This document shows positions 7,613-15,819 of a stretch of DNA of 58,274 nt, piece by piece. The translations under genes were made by a program, and so were the position numbers. The stretch's first letter is position 1. Every line of letters starts with the position of its first letter. The notes beneath the pieces are model-generated. The model saw nothing but the letters and a program-made list of their open reading frames with translations, was not told where the DNA came from and ran no database searches. Source of the DNA: an uncultured Bacilli bacterium (GTDB lineage Bacteria > Bacillota_I > Bacilli_A > ML615J-28 > CAG-313); the NCBI GenBank assembly GCA_944326155.1, contig CALVCV010000008.1, positions 1 through 58,274 on the forward strand, read 5' to 3'.

Positions 7613-9035
7613 TATTTGGTCATTATTATTATTAGGGGGTATGCTTTTTGCGAGTATGTTACTTGCACATATTTTAAAAAGAAATATTCCGTTTTTACAA
7701 AAATCATTAATTCCTGCATCTGTTTTAGGTGGCACTATCATTTTAATATTTACAACAATTTATAAAATCATATTTAAAGAAACTTTCTTTGAACTATCCA
7801 TATTTTCCATCATAAATACTAATGAAGATGCAAGTATTGCAATGACAGGAAGTGCTATTTTAGAAACTATTACATATCATTGCCTTGCTTTAGGTTTTAT
7901 ATGTATGGCTTTTAGAAGTGGCAAAAAAGATCAAGGTAAAAAACGGGCAATAGAAATTTTTAATACAGGTGTTACAACCGTAAGTACGTATTTAATTCAA
8001 GCTGTACTTGGTTTAATTATTACCTTAATTGCCATTAACTTTATTCCAGGATTAAATGCGGCAGGAGGTATTATTCTTGCACTTGGTTATGGACAAGGTA
8101 CTGGTCAAGCTTTAAATTATGGTACAATTTATGAAACTCAATATGGCTTTATAGGTGGTGCTAACTTTGGTTTAGCGGTTGCAGCATTAGGTTTCTTATC
8201 TGCTAGTATTGGTGGTGTAATTTATTTAAATTATTTAAGACGTAAGGGCAAAATTAAAGTTTCAAATGTTGAAGATGTTGAAGAACTTAATTTGGAAGCA
8301 GTTCAAGGCAAAAATGAAATTCCTTTAAATAGTTCAATTGATAAGTTAACAATTCAAATTGCTATTGTAGTATGTGTATATATCTTTTCTTATTTTATTA
8401 TGAAATTGTTAGGAGGTATTGTAGGAGAAGGACTTCGCGCAACTATCTATGGTTTTAACTTCTTAATTGGTACGTTACTTGCTGTATGCATCAAAGGGTT
8501 ATTGAGTTTTTTAAGAAAGAAAAATATTGTTAAAAAAGAATATATAAATGATTTTATGATGAATCGTATCGGTGGTGTAGCATTTGATGTTATGATTGTT
8601 GCAGGTATTGCTGTAATTGATTTAGATGTAATCAAACAATATTGGTTAATTCTTATTATTATGGGTATTATTGGTGCTGTTGCAACTTTCCTTTATATCT
8701 ATTTTGTTTCTAAAGTTCTATTTAAAGAATACAAATATGAACAATTTTTTGCTATGTATGGTATGTTGACAGGCACAGCTAGTACTGGTATTATCTTACT
8801 AAGAGAAATAGACCCTAATTTTGCTACTCCTGCATCAAACAATTTAGTATATCAAAATTTGCCAGCAATTATATTTGGGTTACCTATTATGTTTTTAGCA
8901 TCATATGCTCCACAAGGTTTAACCCAAACATGGATTACTTTTGGCATTATTGTTTTCTTATTAATACTTTTATTAATAATTTTATTTAGGGCGCAGATTT
9001 TTAAGAAAAAAAATAAAGTAACAAATCAAAAATAA
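7590..9035 (+). CDS. gltS: Glutamate:Na+ symporter, GltS (ESS) family
   Basis: The 481-aa membrane protein has about 11-12 predicted spans in two related halves. Each half has a Gly-rich re-entrant segment (GYGQGTGQALNYGTIYE and GMLTGTASTGIILLRE), a hallmark of the GltS/ESS fold. The LIPASVLGG segment near the N-terminus is also typical. The family imports glutamate with Na+; other anions cannot be ruled out. The ATG lies inside the end of the acyltransferase gene, with AAAAGGAGA upstream, so translational coupling is likely. It ends before a strong terminator. Confidence 0.8.
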   Translation: MVNFWDSNIWSLLLLGGMLFASMLLAHILKRNIPFLQKSLIPASVLGGTIILIFTTIYKIIFKETFFELSIFSIINTNEDASIAMTGSAILETITYHCLALGFICMAFRSGKKDQGKKRAIEIFNTGVTTVSTYLIQAVLGLIITLIAINFIPGLNAAGGIILALGYGQGTGQALNYGTIYETQYGFIGGANFGLAVAALGFLSASIGGVIYLNYLRRKGKIKVSNVEDVEELNLEAVQGKNEIPLNSSIDKLTIQIAIVVCVYIFSYFIMKLLGGIVGEGLRATIYGFNFLIGTLLAVCIKGLLSFLRKKNIVKKEYINDFMMNRIGGVAFDVMIVAGIAVIDLDVIKQYWLILIIMGIIGAVATFLYIYFVSKVLFKEYKYEQFFAMYGMLTGTASTGIILLREIDPNFATPASNNLVYQNLPAIIFGLPIMFLASYAPQGLTQTWITFGIIVFLLILLLIILFRAQIFKKKNKVTNQK

Positions 9036-9043
9036 CGTTATTT

Positions 9044-9086
9044 ACTCTCAACAATTAGCAAAAAGCTTAAGTTGAGAGTTTTTTTA
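9044..9086 (+). terminator. Terminator after gltS
   Basis: ACTCTCAAC pairs with GTTGAGAGT and is followed by a T run. Confidence 0.85.
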
Positions 9087-9180
9087 TTAATAGATTATAT
9101 TTTATCAATAAATCTATAGTATGATTTATAAAGGTGATTAAAAAGATAGAATAAGCTTTTTAAAATAATAATGGAAATAT

Positions 9181-9209
9181 TTGCTTTTATGATTCAATTA
9201 TGGTATAAT
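9181..9209 (+). promoter_or_regulatory. Promoter of the GDPD-hisS unit
   Basis: TTGCTT, 17 nt, TATAAT with extended TGG. Confidence 0.65.
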
Positions 9210-9235
9210 AAAATCCCAGATAGGATGGTATAACT

Positions 9236-9925
9236 ATGAAAATGATTGCTCATCGTGGATATTCAAAATATGAACTAGAAAATACAAAGGAAGCTTTTTT
9301 GGCTGCTGCAAATCGTAGTTATTTTGGCATAGAAACTGATATTGTTTTATTAAAAGATCGTTCGATGGTCATCTTCCATGATGATGATTTAAAAAGATTA
9401 GCAAACATTGATACCCCAATTAGAGATTTAAATTATAAAGAAGCTTTAAAAATAGAATTAAATGCCAAAGGTACTTATCATACCTATCATTATCACATTG
9501 CTACTCCATTAGAATATTTAAGAATTTGTAAACATTATCATAAATATCCAGTAATAGAATTAAAATGGGGTTTTGATAATGAAGCTGTAGATGAATTAAT
9601 GGCTCTATTATTAGAAGAAGATATGTTTGATAAGAGTATGATTATTTGTTATACGATGAGTACAATTTTATATATTAAAGAAAAGTATCCAGAATATCAT
9701 ACACAATTTTTATTAGGTTTTTTATATAGCGAAAAAATAATTGAACAGTGCTTAGAAGAAAATTTAAATCTAGACTTAAGACATGATTTAATTACTAAAG
9801 AATTAGTTGATCGCTTTCATGAAAAAGGTCTAGAAGTAAATACTTGGACTGTTGATAATAAAGAAATATATGATAAAATGTTGGCTTGTGGTGTTGATTA
9901 TATTACAACTAATATTTTAGAATAG
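9236..9925 (+). CDS. Glycerophosphodiester phosphodiesterase
   Basis: The 229-aa cytoplasmic protein has the GDPD signatures AHRGYSKYELENT (residues 5-17), E-x-D at about 34-36 and HDDDLKR (about 49-55), which give the metal-binding and catalytic His/Glu/Asp residues. It hydrolyses deacylated phospholipid head groups to glycerol-3-phosphate plus an alcohol. There is no signal peptide, so it resembles UgpQ rather than the secreted GlpQ. It lies 15 nt before hisS and probably shares its message. One GG-containing ribosome site (ATAGGA) precedes the ATG. Confidence 0.9.
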   Translation: MKMIAHRGYSKYELENTKEAFLAAANRSYFGIETDIVLLKDRSMVIFHDDDLKRLANIDTPIRDLNYKEALKIELNAKGTYHTYHYHIATPLEYLRICKHYHKYPVIELKWGFDNEAVDELMALLLEEDMFDKSMIICYTMSTILYIKEKYPEYHTQFLLGFLYSEKIIEQCLEENLNLDLRHDLITKELVDRFHEKGLEVNTWTVDNKEIYDKMLACGVDYITTNILE

Positions 9926-9940
9926 AAGGAGGATATAGAC

Positions 9941-11188
9941 ATGGGTTTTATTAAAATTCCGGTTAAAGGAATGAATGATTATTTACCAGATGAAATGTCG
10001 ATAAGAGAGTATGTAATTGGTGAAATTAAAAATACATATAGCACATTTGGTTTCAATACTATTGAAACACCTTGTATGGAACATATTGAAAATTTATGTT
10101 CAAAACAAGGTGGTGAAAATGAAAAATTAATTTTTAAAGTATTAAAAAGAGGTGAAAAATTAGACCTTGCACACGCCAAAGATGAAAATGATTTGGTTGA
10201 TATAGGTCTTAGATATGACTTAACAGTTCCTCTTTCTAGATACTATGCCAATAATATGTCAAAATTATCATCCCCTTTTAAAGCCTTACAAATTGGTAAT
10301 GTATGGCGAGCAGATAGACCACAAAAGGGTCGTTTTCGTCAATTTATTCAATGTGATATTGATATTTTAGGTGAAAAAAGTAATCTTGCAGAAATTGAAT
10401 TGGTTCTTGCGACAACTACTTTATTAAATAAGATTGGTTTTACAAACTTTAAAGTTCGTATTAATGATCGTCGAATTTTAAAGACGTTAGTCGAATATTG
10501 TCAATTCCCTGATACGGATGTTGATAAGATTTTAATTATTTTAGATAAAATTGATAAAATTGGCAAAAAAGGTGTTTTTGAAGAATTAACTGCTGCAGGA
10601 TATAATCAAGAAGCAGTTGACAAATATCTTACATTCTTTAGTGAAGATATTATTACTCAAAGTGCTAAAGAATACTTTGCAAAAATTGGTGTTTCATGTG
10701 TTGATGAGACGGTTATCAATAATCTTGATGAAATTATGGATACAGTTAAAGCAGTTTCTGGTGTGAAATTCCAAGTTTTATTTGATCCTACCTTAGTTAG
10801 AGGTATGTCATATTATACGGGTCCTATCTTTGAAATTCAAATGGAAGAATTAGCAAGTAGTGTAGCTGGTGGTGGTAGATATGATAATATGGTTGAAAAA
10901 TATGCTGGTATTAGTGTGCCTGCTTGTGGATTTTCTATAGGCTTTGAAAGAATTATTGCGATATTAAAAGAAAAGAATTACCAGTTACCAATTGACTCAA
11001 AACAAAAAATTGCATATGTTATTGATAAACAAATCTCTAAAGAAAAACTTATTGAAATCTTTAAAGAAGTAACAGATTTAAGAAATAAAAAAAATAAGAT
11101 CGTTTTAGTAGTTTATAAGAATAAAAACTTTAAATTTCAAAAAGAACGTTTACTTGCCGATGGCTTTAGCGAAATTATTTTGAAATAA
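9941..11188 (+). CDS. hisS: Histidyl-tRNA synthetase
   Basis: The 415-aa class II synthetase charges tRNA-His. Motif 1 and the early VKGMNDYLPDE segment are present. LRYDLTVPLSR, the motif 2 region (WRADRPQKGRFRQFIQCD) and the histidine-specific LVRGMSYYTGPIFE block follow, then a motif 3 segment with GFSIGFER. A C-terminal anticodon-binding domain follows residue 325. AGAAGGAGG precedes the ATG. In many Firmicutes hisS is followed by aspS; here the gene stands after a GDPD gene and aspS is not in the window. Confidence 0.95.
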   Translation: MGFIKIPVKGMNDYLPDEMSIREYVIGEIKNTYSTFGFNTIETPCMEHIENLCSKQGGENEKLIFKVLKRGEKLDLAHAKDENDLVDIGLRYDLTVPLSRYYANNMSKLSSPFKALQIGNVWRADRPQKGRFRQFIQCDIDILGEKSNLAEIELVLATTTLLNKIGFTNFKVRINDRRILKTLVEYCQFPDTDVDKILIILDKIDKIGKKGVFEELTAAGYNQEAVDKYLTFFSEDIITQSAKEYFAKIGVSCVDETVINNLDEIMDTVKAVSGVKFQVLFDPTLVRGMSYYTGPIFEIQMEELASSVAGGGRYDNMVEKYAGISVPACGFSIGFERIIAILKEKNYQLPIDSKQKIAYVIDKQISKEKLIEIFKEVTDLRNKKNKIVLVVYKNKNFKFQKERLLADGFSEIILK

Positions 11189-11266
11189 ATTTATTTTTTG
11201 GTATTAATTTGTTAGAATAACAAATAATATATATAGTTTAATAATATACAATTTAGGGAGGTTAAA

Positions 11267-12010
11267 ATGAAAAAAATTGTACATTTATTGTTAGTAACAG
11301 GTTTATTATTAACTTTAGGTCTTTTTACGGGATGCAAAAAATCCAAAGAAACTACTGCTACAGGTTATGGTATCGTTCATAAGGATTATGTTGGTGTTGC
11401 TGAAATTAAAGTAAAAGATGAAGTAGTAACAAGTTTAACATTTGAAGAAGTATATCTTCCTCAAAATTGGGCACAAATTACAGATACTACTGGTGTAGAT
11501 GATACTTTATATTTTACTGCAGTTGGTGGACATGGTGATTTAACATTAGCAAAATACTTAGTAATTGGCGATAAAAAGTTTACTGGTAGTGTAGATAGCA
11601 ACAATGCACCTGTGTATAGTGCAGAAGGAATTACTGATTTAAAAACTTGGATTGCAGCTGATGAAGCAAATGCAAAATGGTATGCAACAAATGTTTTAGA
11701 AGGTAATGCAAAAGTTACAGATAATGAATTTAAAGATGTAACTTTCAGTTACTATGGAAAAGCAACAGGTTTCAAAAAATCTACAACTAATTATTGGCCT
11801 GCTGGTAGTGTAGGACTTGGTTGGAAAAAGAATATGGAAGAACTTGCAAAAACTTTTGTAGGTACTAAAATGGATTTAAATGAAGCTAATTTTAAATTAG
11901 ATGGTACTTGGAAATTTGACACTGTTGATTCTGCTGCAACATTAGTTGATGCAAAAGATTACTATACAGTTGCTAAGAGAGCGTATACTACTGCTGTAAA
12001 TAGTAAATAA
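11267..12010 (+). CDS. Lipoprotein of unknown function
   Basis: The 247-aa protein has a lipoprotein signal with lipobox FTGC (Cys23). After it comes a GYGIVHKDYVGVAEIKV segment, and the C-terminus has a DSAATLVDAKDY motif. The early beta-strand pattern and the C-terminal Ser/Ala/Thr block faintly recall FMN_bind (NqrC-like) lipoproteins, but the flavinylation motif (S-x-A-T-x-T-S) is not complete, so this is only a suggestion. GGGAGG lies before the ATG. Probably monocistronic. Confidence 0.75.
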   Translation: MKKIVHLLLVTGLLLTLGLFTGCKKSKETTATGYGIVHKDYVGVAEIKVKDEVVTSLTFEEVYLPQNWAQITDTTGVDDTLYFTAVGGHGDLTLAKYLVIGDKKFTGSVDSNNAPVYSAEGITDLKTWIAADEANAKWYATNVLEGNAKVTDNEFKDVTFSYYGKATGFKKSTTNYWPAGSVGLGWKKNMEELAKTFVGTKMDLNEANFKLDGTWKFDTVDSAATLVDAKDYYTVAKRAYTTAVNSK

Positions 12011-12115
12011 TAGATGAACAAAAAATCTCTATTGATATAATGGACATTTTTTTAAAAATTAAAATAATATACAAATAATTAACAAAATTCGACTTAAAAA
12101 AGATATATAATATAG

Positions 12116-12165
12116 ATGCTTCTAATATTTCTAGGGGGGGAAGAAAATATTTGAAGCATTTTTTT
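12116..12165 (+). terminator. Long hairpin with G7 loop and T run
   Basis: ATGCTTC-T-AATATTT pairs with AAATATT-T-GAAGCAT, giving two 7-bp helices around one T/T mismatch. The loop contains seven consecutive G, and a T run follows. It probably ends transcription of the lipoprotein gene 106 nt upstream. Confidence 0.6.
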
Positions 12166-12197
12166 ATAAAAATAAAACCTTTTTTTATTTATAAAAT

Positions 12198-12225
12198 TTG
12201 CACAATTGATAAAAAGTGGTATAAT
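12198..12225 (+). promoter_or_regulatory. Promoter of the PII-like/antiporter operon
   Basis: TTGCAC, 16 nt, TATAAT with extended TGG. The 21 bp at 12206-12226 are identical to 31406-31426 upstream of yebC. Confidence 0.65.
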
Positions 12226-12252
12226 ATTATGGATTAGAAAGAAGGAATTCAT

Positions 12253-12585
12253 ATGAAATTATTTGTAACAGTTTTAGTTGATGGCGAATATATGCCAAAG
12301 ATTTTAAAAAAATTATCGGAAAATGATTTTCATGGTAGTGTTATGCCAACACTAAGTATTAAAAAAGCTCTATTGTCTAGTAATATTGAACCAGTTCCAA
12401 TGTTTGGAGGAATTAGTAAAGTTATTGAATATGATCATTCACCAAGGCCAATGGTTTTTGTAGTTGTTAAAAATGATGAAGATGTTAAGACTTTAGCTAG
12501 ATTAATTAATGAAGCTACCAATGGTATTAAGGATAAAGGATTTATGTATTCTTTACCAATTGACTTCTTAGAAGGAATTGAATAA
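12253..12585 (+). CDS. PII/CutA-like small regulatory protein
   Basis: The 110-aa protein has an alternating beta-alpha-beta pattern: KLFVTVLVDGEYMPKILKKL, a loop with a Met/Pro-rich VPMFGG segment, and a second half with MVFVVVKNDEDVKTLARLI. This is the ferredoxin-like layout of PII and CutA trimers, though the classical PII T-loop and B/C signatures are not seen. Its stop codon is separated by 1 nt from the start of a cation/proton antiporter gene, so a sensor that binds and controls the transporter is the natural hypothesis. The fold assignment is by pattern only. Confidence 0.55.
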   Translation: MKLFVTVLVDGEYMPKILKKLSENDFHGSVMPTLSIKKALLSSNIEPVPMFGGISKVIEYDHSPRPMVFVVVKNDEDVKTLARLINEATNGIKDKGFMYSLPIDFLEGIE

Positions 12586-12586
12586 T

Positions 12587-13849
12587 ATGCCAATTATTTT
12601 AAGTATATCAATAGCACTGATTGCAGGACTTTTATCTACTAGAATTGTTAAACTCATTCATTTACCTAACGTAACAGGTTATCTCGTTATTGGTTTGATT
12701 ATAGGACCATATTGCTTAAAACTTTTAAGTAGCGATGTAGTGGAGGGATTATCAATTATTGTCACTATCGCCTTAGGTTTTATCGCCTTTTCAATTGGCG
12801 GTGAATTTAAAATTTCAAGTTTGAAAAAATTGGGTAAAAGTATTTTTACAATTACATTTGCACAAAGTATTATGGCTTTAATTTTAGTTGATGTTTTTAT
12901 TGTTTTAGCTTTTATCATTATGAAAAATTATAATCAAACTAATCTTGCTTTAGCAATCGTTCTAGGTGCTATAGCAACAGCTACTGCTCCTGCTGCAACT
13001 TTAATGGTTGTAAGACAATATAAAGCAAAAGGTATTGTAACAGATACATTATTACCGGTTGTTGCTTTAGATGATGCTTTTGGTCTAATGTTTTTCTCCA
13101 TTTCTTTTGCTATAGCAAAAGTATTCGCAACAGGTGATAAAATTACTTTTATGAATATTTTAGTATATCCAGTTGCTGAAATTATTTGTTCATTGTTAAT
13201 TGGCTTTTTACTAGGTGCAATACTTGCTTTAGCAATGAAATGGTTTAAATCAAGAGCCAATAGATTAATTCTTATGATTACAATTGTTTTATGCGGAGTA
13301 GGAATATGCGAATTATTTGAACAAGGCTTTCCATTTAGTTTATCATCTTTGCTTGTTTGTATGATGATTGGGGCTGCATTTTGTAATCTAAACGATGGTG
13401 CCTTGGCTATTATGGATGGATGTGAAAGATGGACACCACCACTATTTATGTTATTTTTTATCTTATCTAGTGCTGAATTAAATGTAAAATTACTTGCTTC
13501 AATTGGTGTTGTTGGCATTGTATATTTAGTAGCAAGAAGTATTGGTAAATATTTTGGTGCTTTTCTTGGTGCAAAGGCTGTTCATGCCAATCGTAATGTG
13601 CAAAATTATTTAGGTTTAGCCTTACTCCCACAAGCTGGTGTTGCAATTGGTATGGCACAAATGGTATCTAGTAAATTTACAGATATTAATCCCAATCTTG
13701 CTAACCAGGTTGTAACAATTGTACTTTGTGCAACTTTAATTTATGAGTTAGTAGGCCCTGTTATTACCAAAATAGCTCTTACTAAAGCTGGTGAAATTGA
13801 AGTTGATTTAAAGAGTAAGAAAGCTGAAAAAGTTGCTATTACAAATTAA
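12587..13849 (+). CDS. Cation/proton antiporter, CPA2 (Na_H_Exchanger) family
   Basis: The 420-aa membrane protein has about 12-13 spans. The N-terminal LPNVTGYLVIGLIIGP block is typical of CPA2/KefB-type exchangers. In the core the segment VVALDDAFGLMFF carries the adjacent Asp-Asp pair expected of electrogenic members (compare NhaA and NapA). It has no C-terminal TrkA-N/RCK domain, so regulation may come from the PII-like protein encoded 1 nt upstream. The ATG at 12587 follows GAAGGA; an in-frame TTG at 12578 is less likely. Confidence 0.85.
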   Translation: MPIILSISIALIAGLLSTRIVKLIHLPNVTGYLVIGLIIGPYCLKLLSSDVVEGLSIIVTIALGFIAFSIGGEFKISSLKKLGKSIFTITFAQSIMALILVDVFIVLAFIIMKNYNQTNLALAIVLGAIATATAPAATLMVVRQYKAKGIVTDTLLPVVALDDAFGLMFFSISFAIAKVFATGDKITFMNILVYPVAEIICSLLIGFLLGAILALAMKWFKSRANRLILMITIVLCGVGICELFEQGFPFSLSSLLVCMMIGAAFCNLNDGALAIMDGCERWTPPLFMLFFILSSAELNVKLLASIGVVGIVYLVARSIGKYFGAFLGAKAVHANRNVQNYLGLALLPQAGVAIGMAQMVSSKFTDINPNLANQVVTIVLCATLIYELVGPVITKIALTKAGEIEVDLKSKKAEKVAITN

Positions 13850-13863
13850 ATTTATAACAAAAT

Positions 13864-13899
13864 AAAAGATTGAATAAATTGCTTTATTCAATCTTTTTT
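13864..13899. terminator. Bidirectional terminator
   Basis: AAAAGATTGAATAAA pairs with TTTATTCAATCTTTT around a 4-nt loop, with T runs for both strands, between convergent genes. Confidence 0.85.
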
Positions 13900-13921
13900 A
13901 TTTAGAAAAGGTATAAAAAAT

Positions 13922-14539
13922 CTAATCTTCAACAATAATATTTCTAAGCCATCTTCTAGCAATAAATTTATGACCTTCGTCAGTAGGATGAATACCATCT
14001 AAAGAATAAAACGTCAATTCATGTTTAATGCATGCACTTGCAAAAGAACCATCTAAAGCAATGTATTCTTGTGCATATTCTCTTGCAAGACGTCTAATGA
14101 TATCTACTTTTTGCCATAATTCTTCGCGCATTTTTGTCAATTCTGGCGTAATGTCAATAATAAATGGTTCAATGATAATAATAGGAATATTAAAATCATT
14201 TTTAATTTTTTGTAATAATGTTCGAAAATTATTTTCGAATTCCTCATTAGTTGTTTCAATATTTTTAGAATAATGATGCCATACATCATTCATACCAATA
14301 TATATTGTGATCACATCAGGTTGTACTTTTAAAACATTTTCCTCGTATTGATTTAATAAATCAATTGTTTTATTCTCATCAATACCACGATTTACAACTT
14401 TAATTCGATAACTTTTAAGCGCATCATAAATTCTTTCAACAAATCCATGACCTAAATCATCTGAATTGGTCATGTCGCGATCGCCACTTGTAATACAATC
14501 GCCAAGAAATAAAATAGTACTCTTCTTCTTAATTTCCAT
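13922..14539 (-). CDS. SGNH/GDSL-like hydrolase with Cys in place of the nucleophilic Ser
   Basis: The 205-aa protein shows the four blocks of the SGNH fold: block I reads FLGDCIT where GDS is usual, an NRGI segment, the GMNDVW block (Gly-x-Asn-Asp), and the catalytic DGIHPT near the C-terminus. The family hydrolyses esters of lipids or acetylated sugars. The codon at the nucleophile position is TGT, so the Cys is real in this sequence, although a single base change would restore Ser. The start at 14539 is chosen from a GTGAGGT site. No signal peptide. Monocistronic. Confidence 0.85.
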   Translation of the reverse strand: MEIKKKSTILFLGDCITSGDRDMTNSDDLGHGFVERIYDALKSYRIKVVNRGIDENKTIDLLNQYEENVLKVQPDVITIYIGMNDVWHHYSKNIETTNEEFENNFRTLLQKIKNDFNIPIIIIEPFIIDITPELTKMREELWQKVDIIRRLAREYAQEYIALDGSFASACIKHELTFYSLDGIHPTDEGHKFIARRWLRNIIVED

Positions 14540-14630
14540 TTGCAACCTCACTATTATCATATATATTATATATAAAATCAAATGCTAATTCAATTAAAAG
14601 ATACTACAAAATGAAAACGTATACAAATAA

Positions 14631-15464
14631 TTATTTATTTTGCTTTTTAAAATCATAGTCGTCTAAAAAATAATGACTAATTAAATCATCATGATAACCA
14701 AGAATGGTATTTAAATTAACATTTTGAGTGCTATTAAAAATATTTCGATCAATATCTTTATATGTTTTACGAAGAGATATAATGAGATCTTTAATTTCCT
14801 TGCGTTTAGAATGATTGACATATTGGTTGTTTTCAACAAAATGACAAGCACATTGCAAAAAACTTAAGTCATTGTATTTGCACCAGTCATTGATTGCTTC
14901 CTCTTTTACTAAGTACATGGGTCTAATTAATTCCATATTTTGATAATTTGTACTGATAAGTTTAGGCATCATTGTTTTAAATTCAGCGCCATAGAACATA
15001 CTCATAAGGATAGTTTCTATAACATCATCAAAGTGATGTCCTAAAGCTATTTTATTACAACCTCTTTTTTGGGCTTCATTATATAAGTAACCCCGTCGCA
15101 TTCTTGCACATAGGTAACAAGGCGATTGTTTTAATGTTTGAATATAGGAAAAAATATTTGCGTCAAAAATATCTAACTTTAAATTTAATAATTCAGCATT
15201 TTGCTTAATTTTAGTAATATTTTTTTCACTATAACCAGGATTCATACATAAATATACCAAATCAAATTTAACTTTACCATGTTTTTGTAATTCTTCTAGA
15301 CATTTGGCCATTAACATTGAATCTTTGCCACCTGATATACATACAGCAATTTTGTCATTTTCGGATATTAATTGATAATCATCAACAGCTCGAATAAACA
15401 TTCGCCAGATTTGAGGTCTAAATTTTTTAATAATACTTTGTTCAATTAATTGATATTTTTCCAT
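14631..15464 (-). CDS. TtcA-like tRNA 2-thiolation PP-loop ATPase
   Basis: The 277-aa protein contains the PP-loop SGGKDS (44-49) that binds ATP, a CYLC pair (in SPCYLCARMRRG), a GHHFDD block and a later Cys (QCACHF). Three Cys arranged this way bind the [4Fe-4S] cluster of TtcA/TtuA-type enzymes, which transfer sulfur to C32 of tRNA or U54 in related families. The start is the ATG at 15464 after AAAGAGGT rather than 15485. It is a single gene with its own promoter. Confidence 0.85.
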   Translation of the reverse strand: MEKYQLIEQSIIKKFRPQIWRMFIRAVDDYQLISENDKIAVCISGGKDSMLMAKCLEELQKHGKVKFDLVYLCMNPGYSEKNITKIKQNAELLNLKLDIFDANIFSYIQTLKQSPCYLCARMRRGYLYNEAQKRGCNKIALGHHFDDVIETILMSMFYGAEFKTMMPKLISTNYQNMELIRPMYLVKEEAINDWCKYNDLSFLQCACHFVENNQYVNHSKRKEIKDLIISLRKTYKDIDRNIFNSTQNVNLNTILGYHDDLISHYFLDDYDFKKQNK

Positions 15465-15493
15465 TTTTATACCTCTTTTATACACTATAAAGT

Positions 15494-15522
15494 ATTATAT
15501 ATAAATGTGCTATTTTTTTCAA
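15494..15522 (-). promoter_or_regulatory. Promoter of the TtcA-like gene
   Basis: Minus strand TTGAAA, 17 nt, TATAAT, with the -10 about 30 nt before the ATG. Confidence 0.75.
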
Positions 15523-15574
15523 GCAAATAAACAAAGTAAGCCAAAAAATACAAAATAAAAAATGTATATAAATA

Positions 15575-15603
15575 TTGAAAAATTATTTTTTATATGATAT
15601 AAT
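15575..15603 (+). promoter_or_regulatory. Promoter of the structured leader RNA
   Basis: TTGAAA, exactly 17 nt, TATAAT. It predicts a transcript start near 15610, which is the first base of the folded leader described next. Confidence 0.75.
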
Positions 15604-15609
15604 AAAATT

Positions 15610-15812
15610 ACCTAGAGAGTTCGCATTTTCACTATTATTTTGAGCGACCCGAACATAACATACTTAGGGAACAACGTTTTACTGGCGTCGAATGCCTATC
15701 CCATATTATATGTGCAATAGGAATCCCGATGTAAAATACGAAGTTTACCACCTTATTTTAGATGCGGTTGTGCATCTTGTGATAACGGCTCATCTGGGTC
15801 TTTACTTAGGAG
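15610..15812 (+). ncRNA. Structured 5' leader RNA of unknown class
   Basis: About 200 nt without an ORF, visibly richer in G and C than the surrounding intergenic DNA. Pairings that can be seen: GTTCG 15619-15623 with CGAAC 15650-15654; TTTTAC 15677-15682 with GTAAAA 15731-15736, enclosing CCTAT 15695-15699 with ATAGG 15717-15721; AGATGC 15760-15765 with GCATCT 15772-15777; TGAGC 15641-15645 with GCTCA 15788-15792, which competes with GACCC 15646-15650 and GGGTC 15796-15800. The 5' end (CCTA 15611-15614) can pair with TAGG 15807-15810, which is part of the ribosome-binding site of the next gene. I do not recognise it as any riboswitch class I know. Confidence 0.55.
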
Positions 15813-15819
15813 ATTATAA

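Noticed and set aside
15610-15812. Leader taken as 6S RNA, T-box or TPP riboswitch
   Set aside because: Size fits 6S, but no long rod with a central bubble can be drawn; the T-box TGGNACCGCG-type motif and the TPP CTGAGA/ACCTGA motifs are missing.
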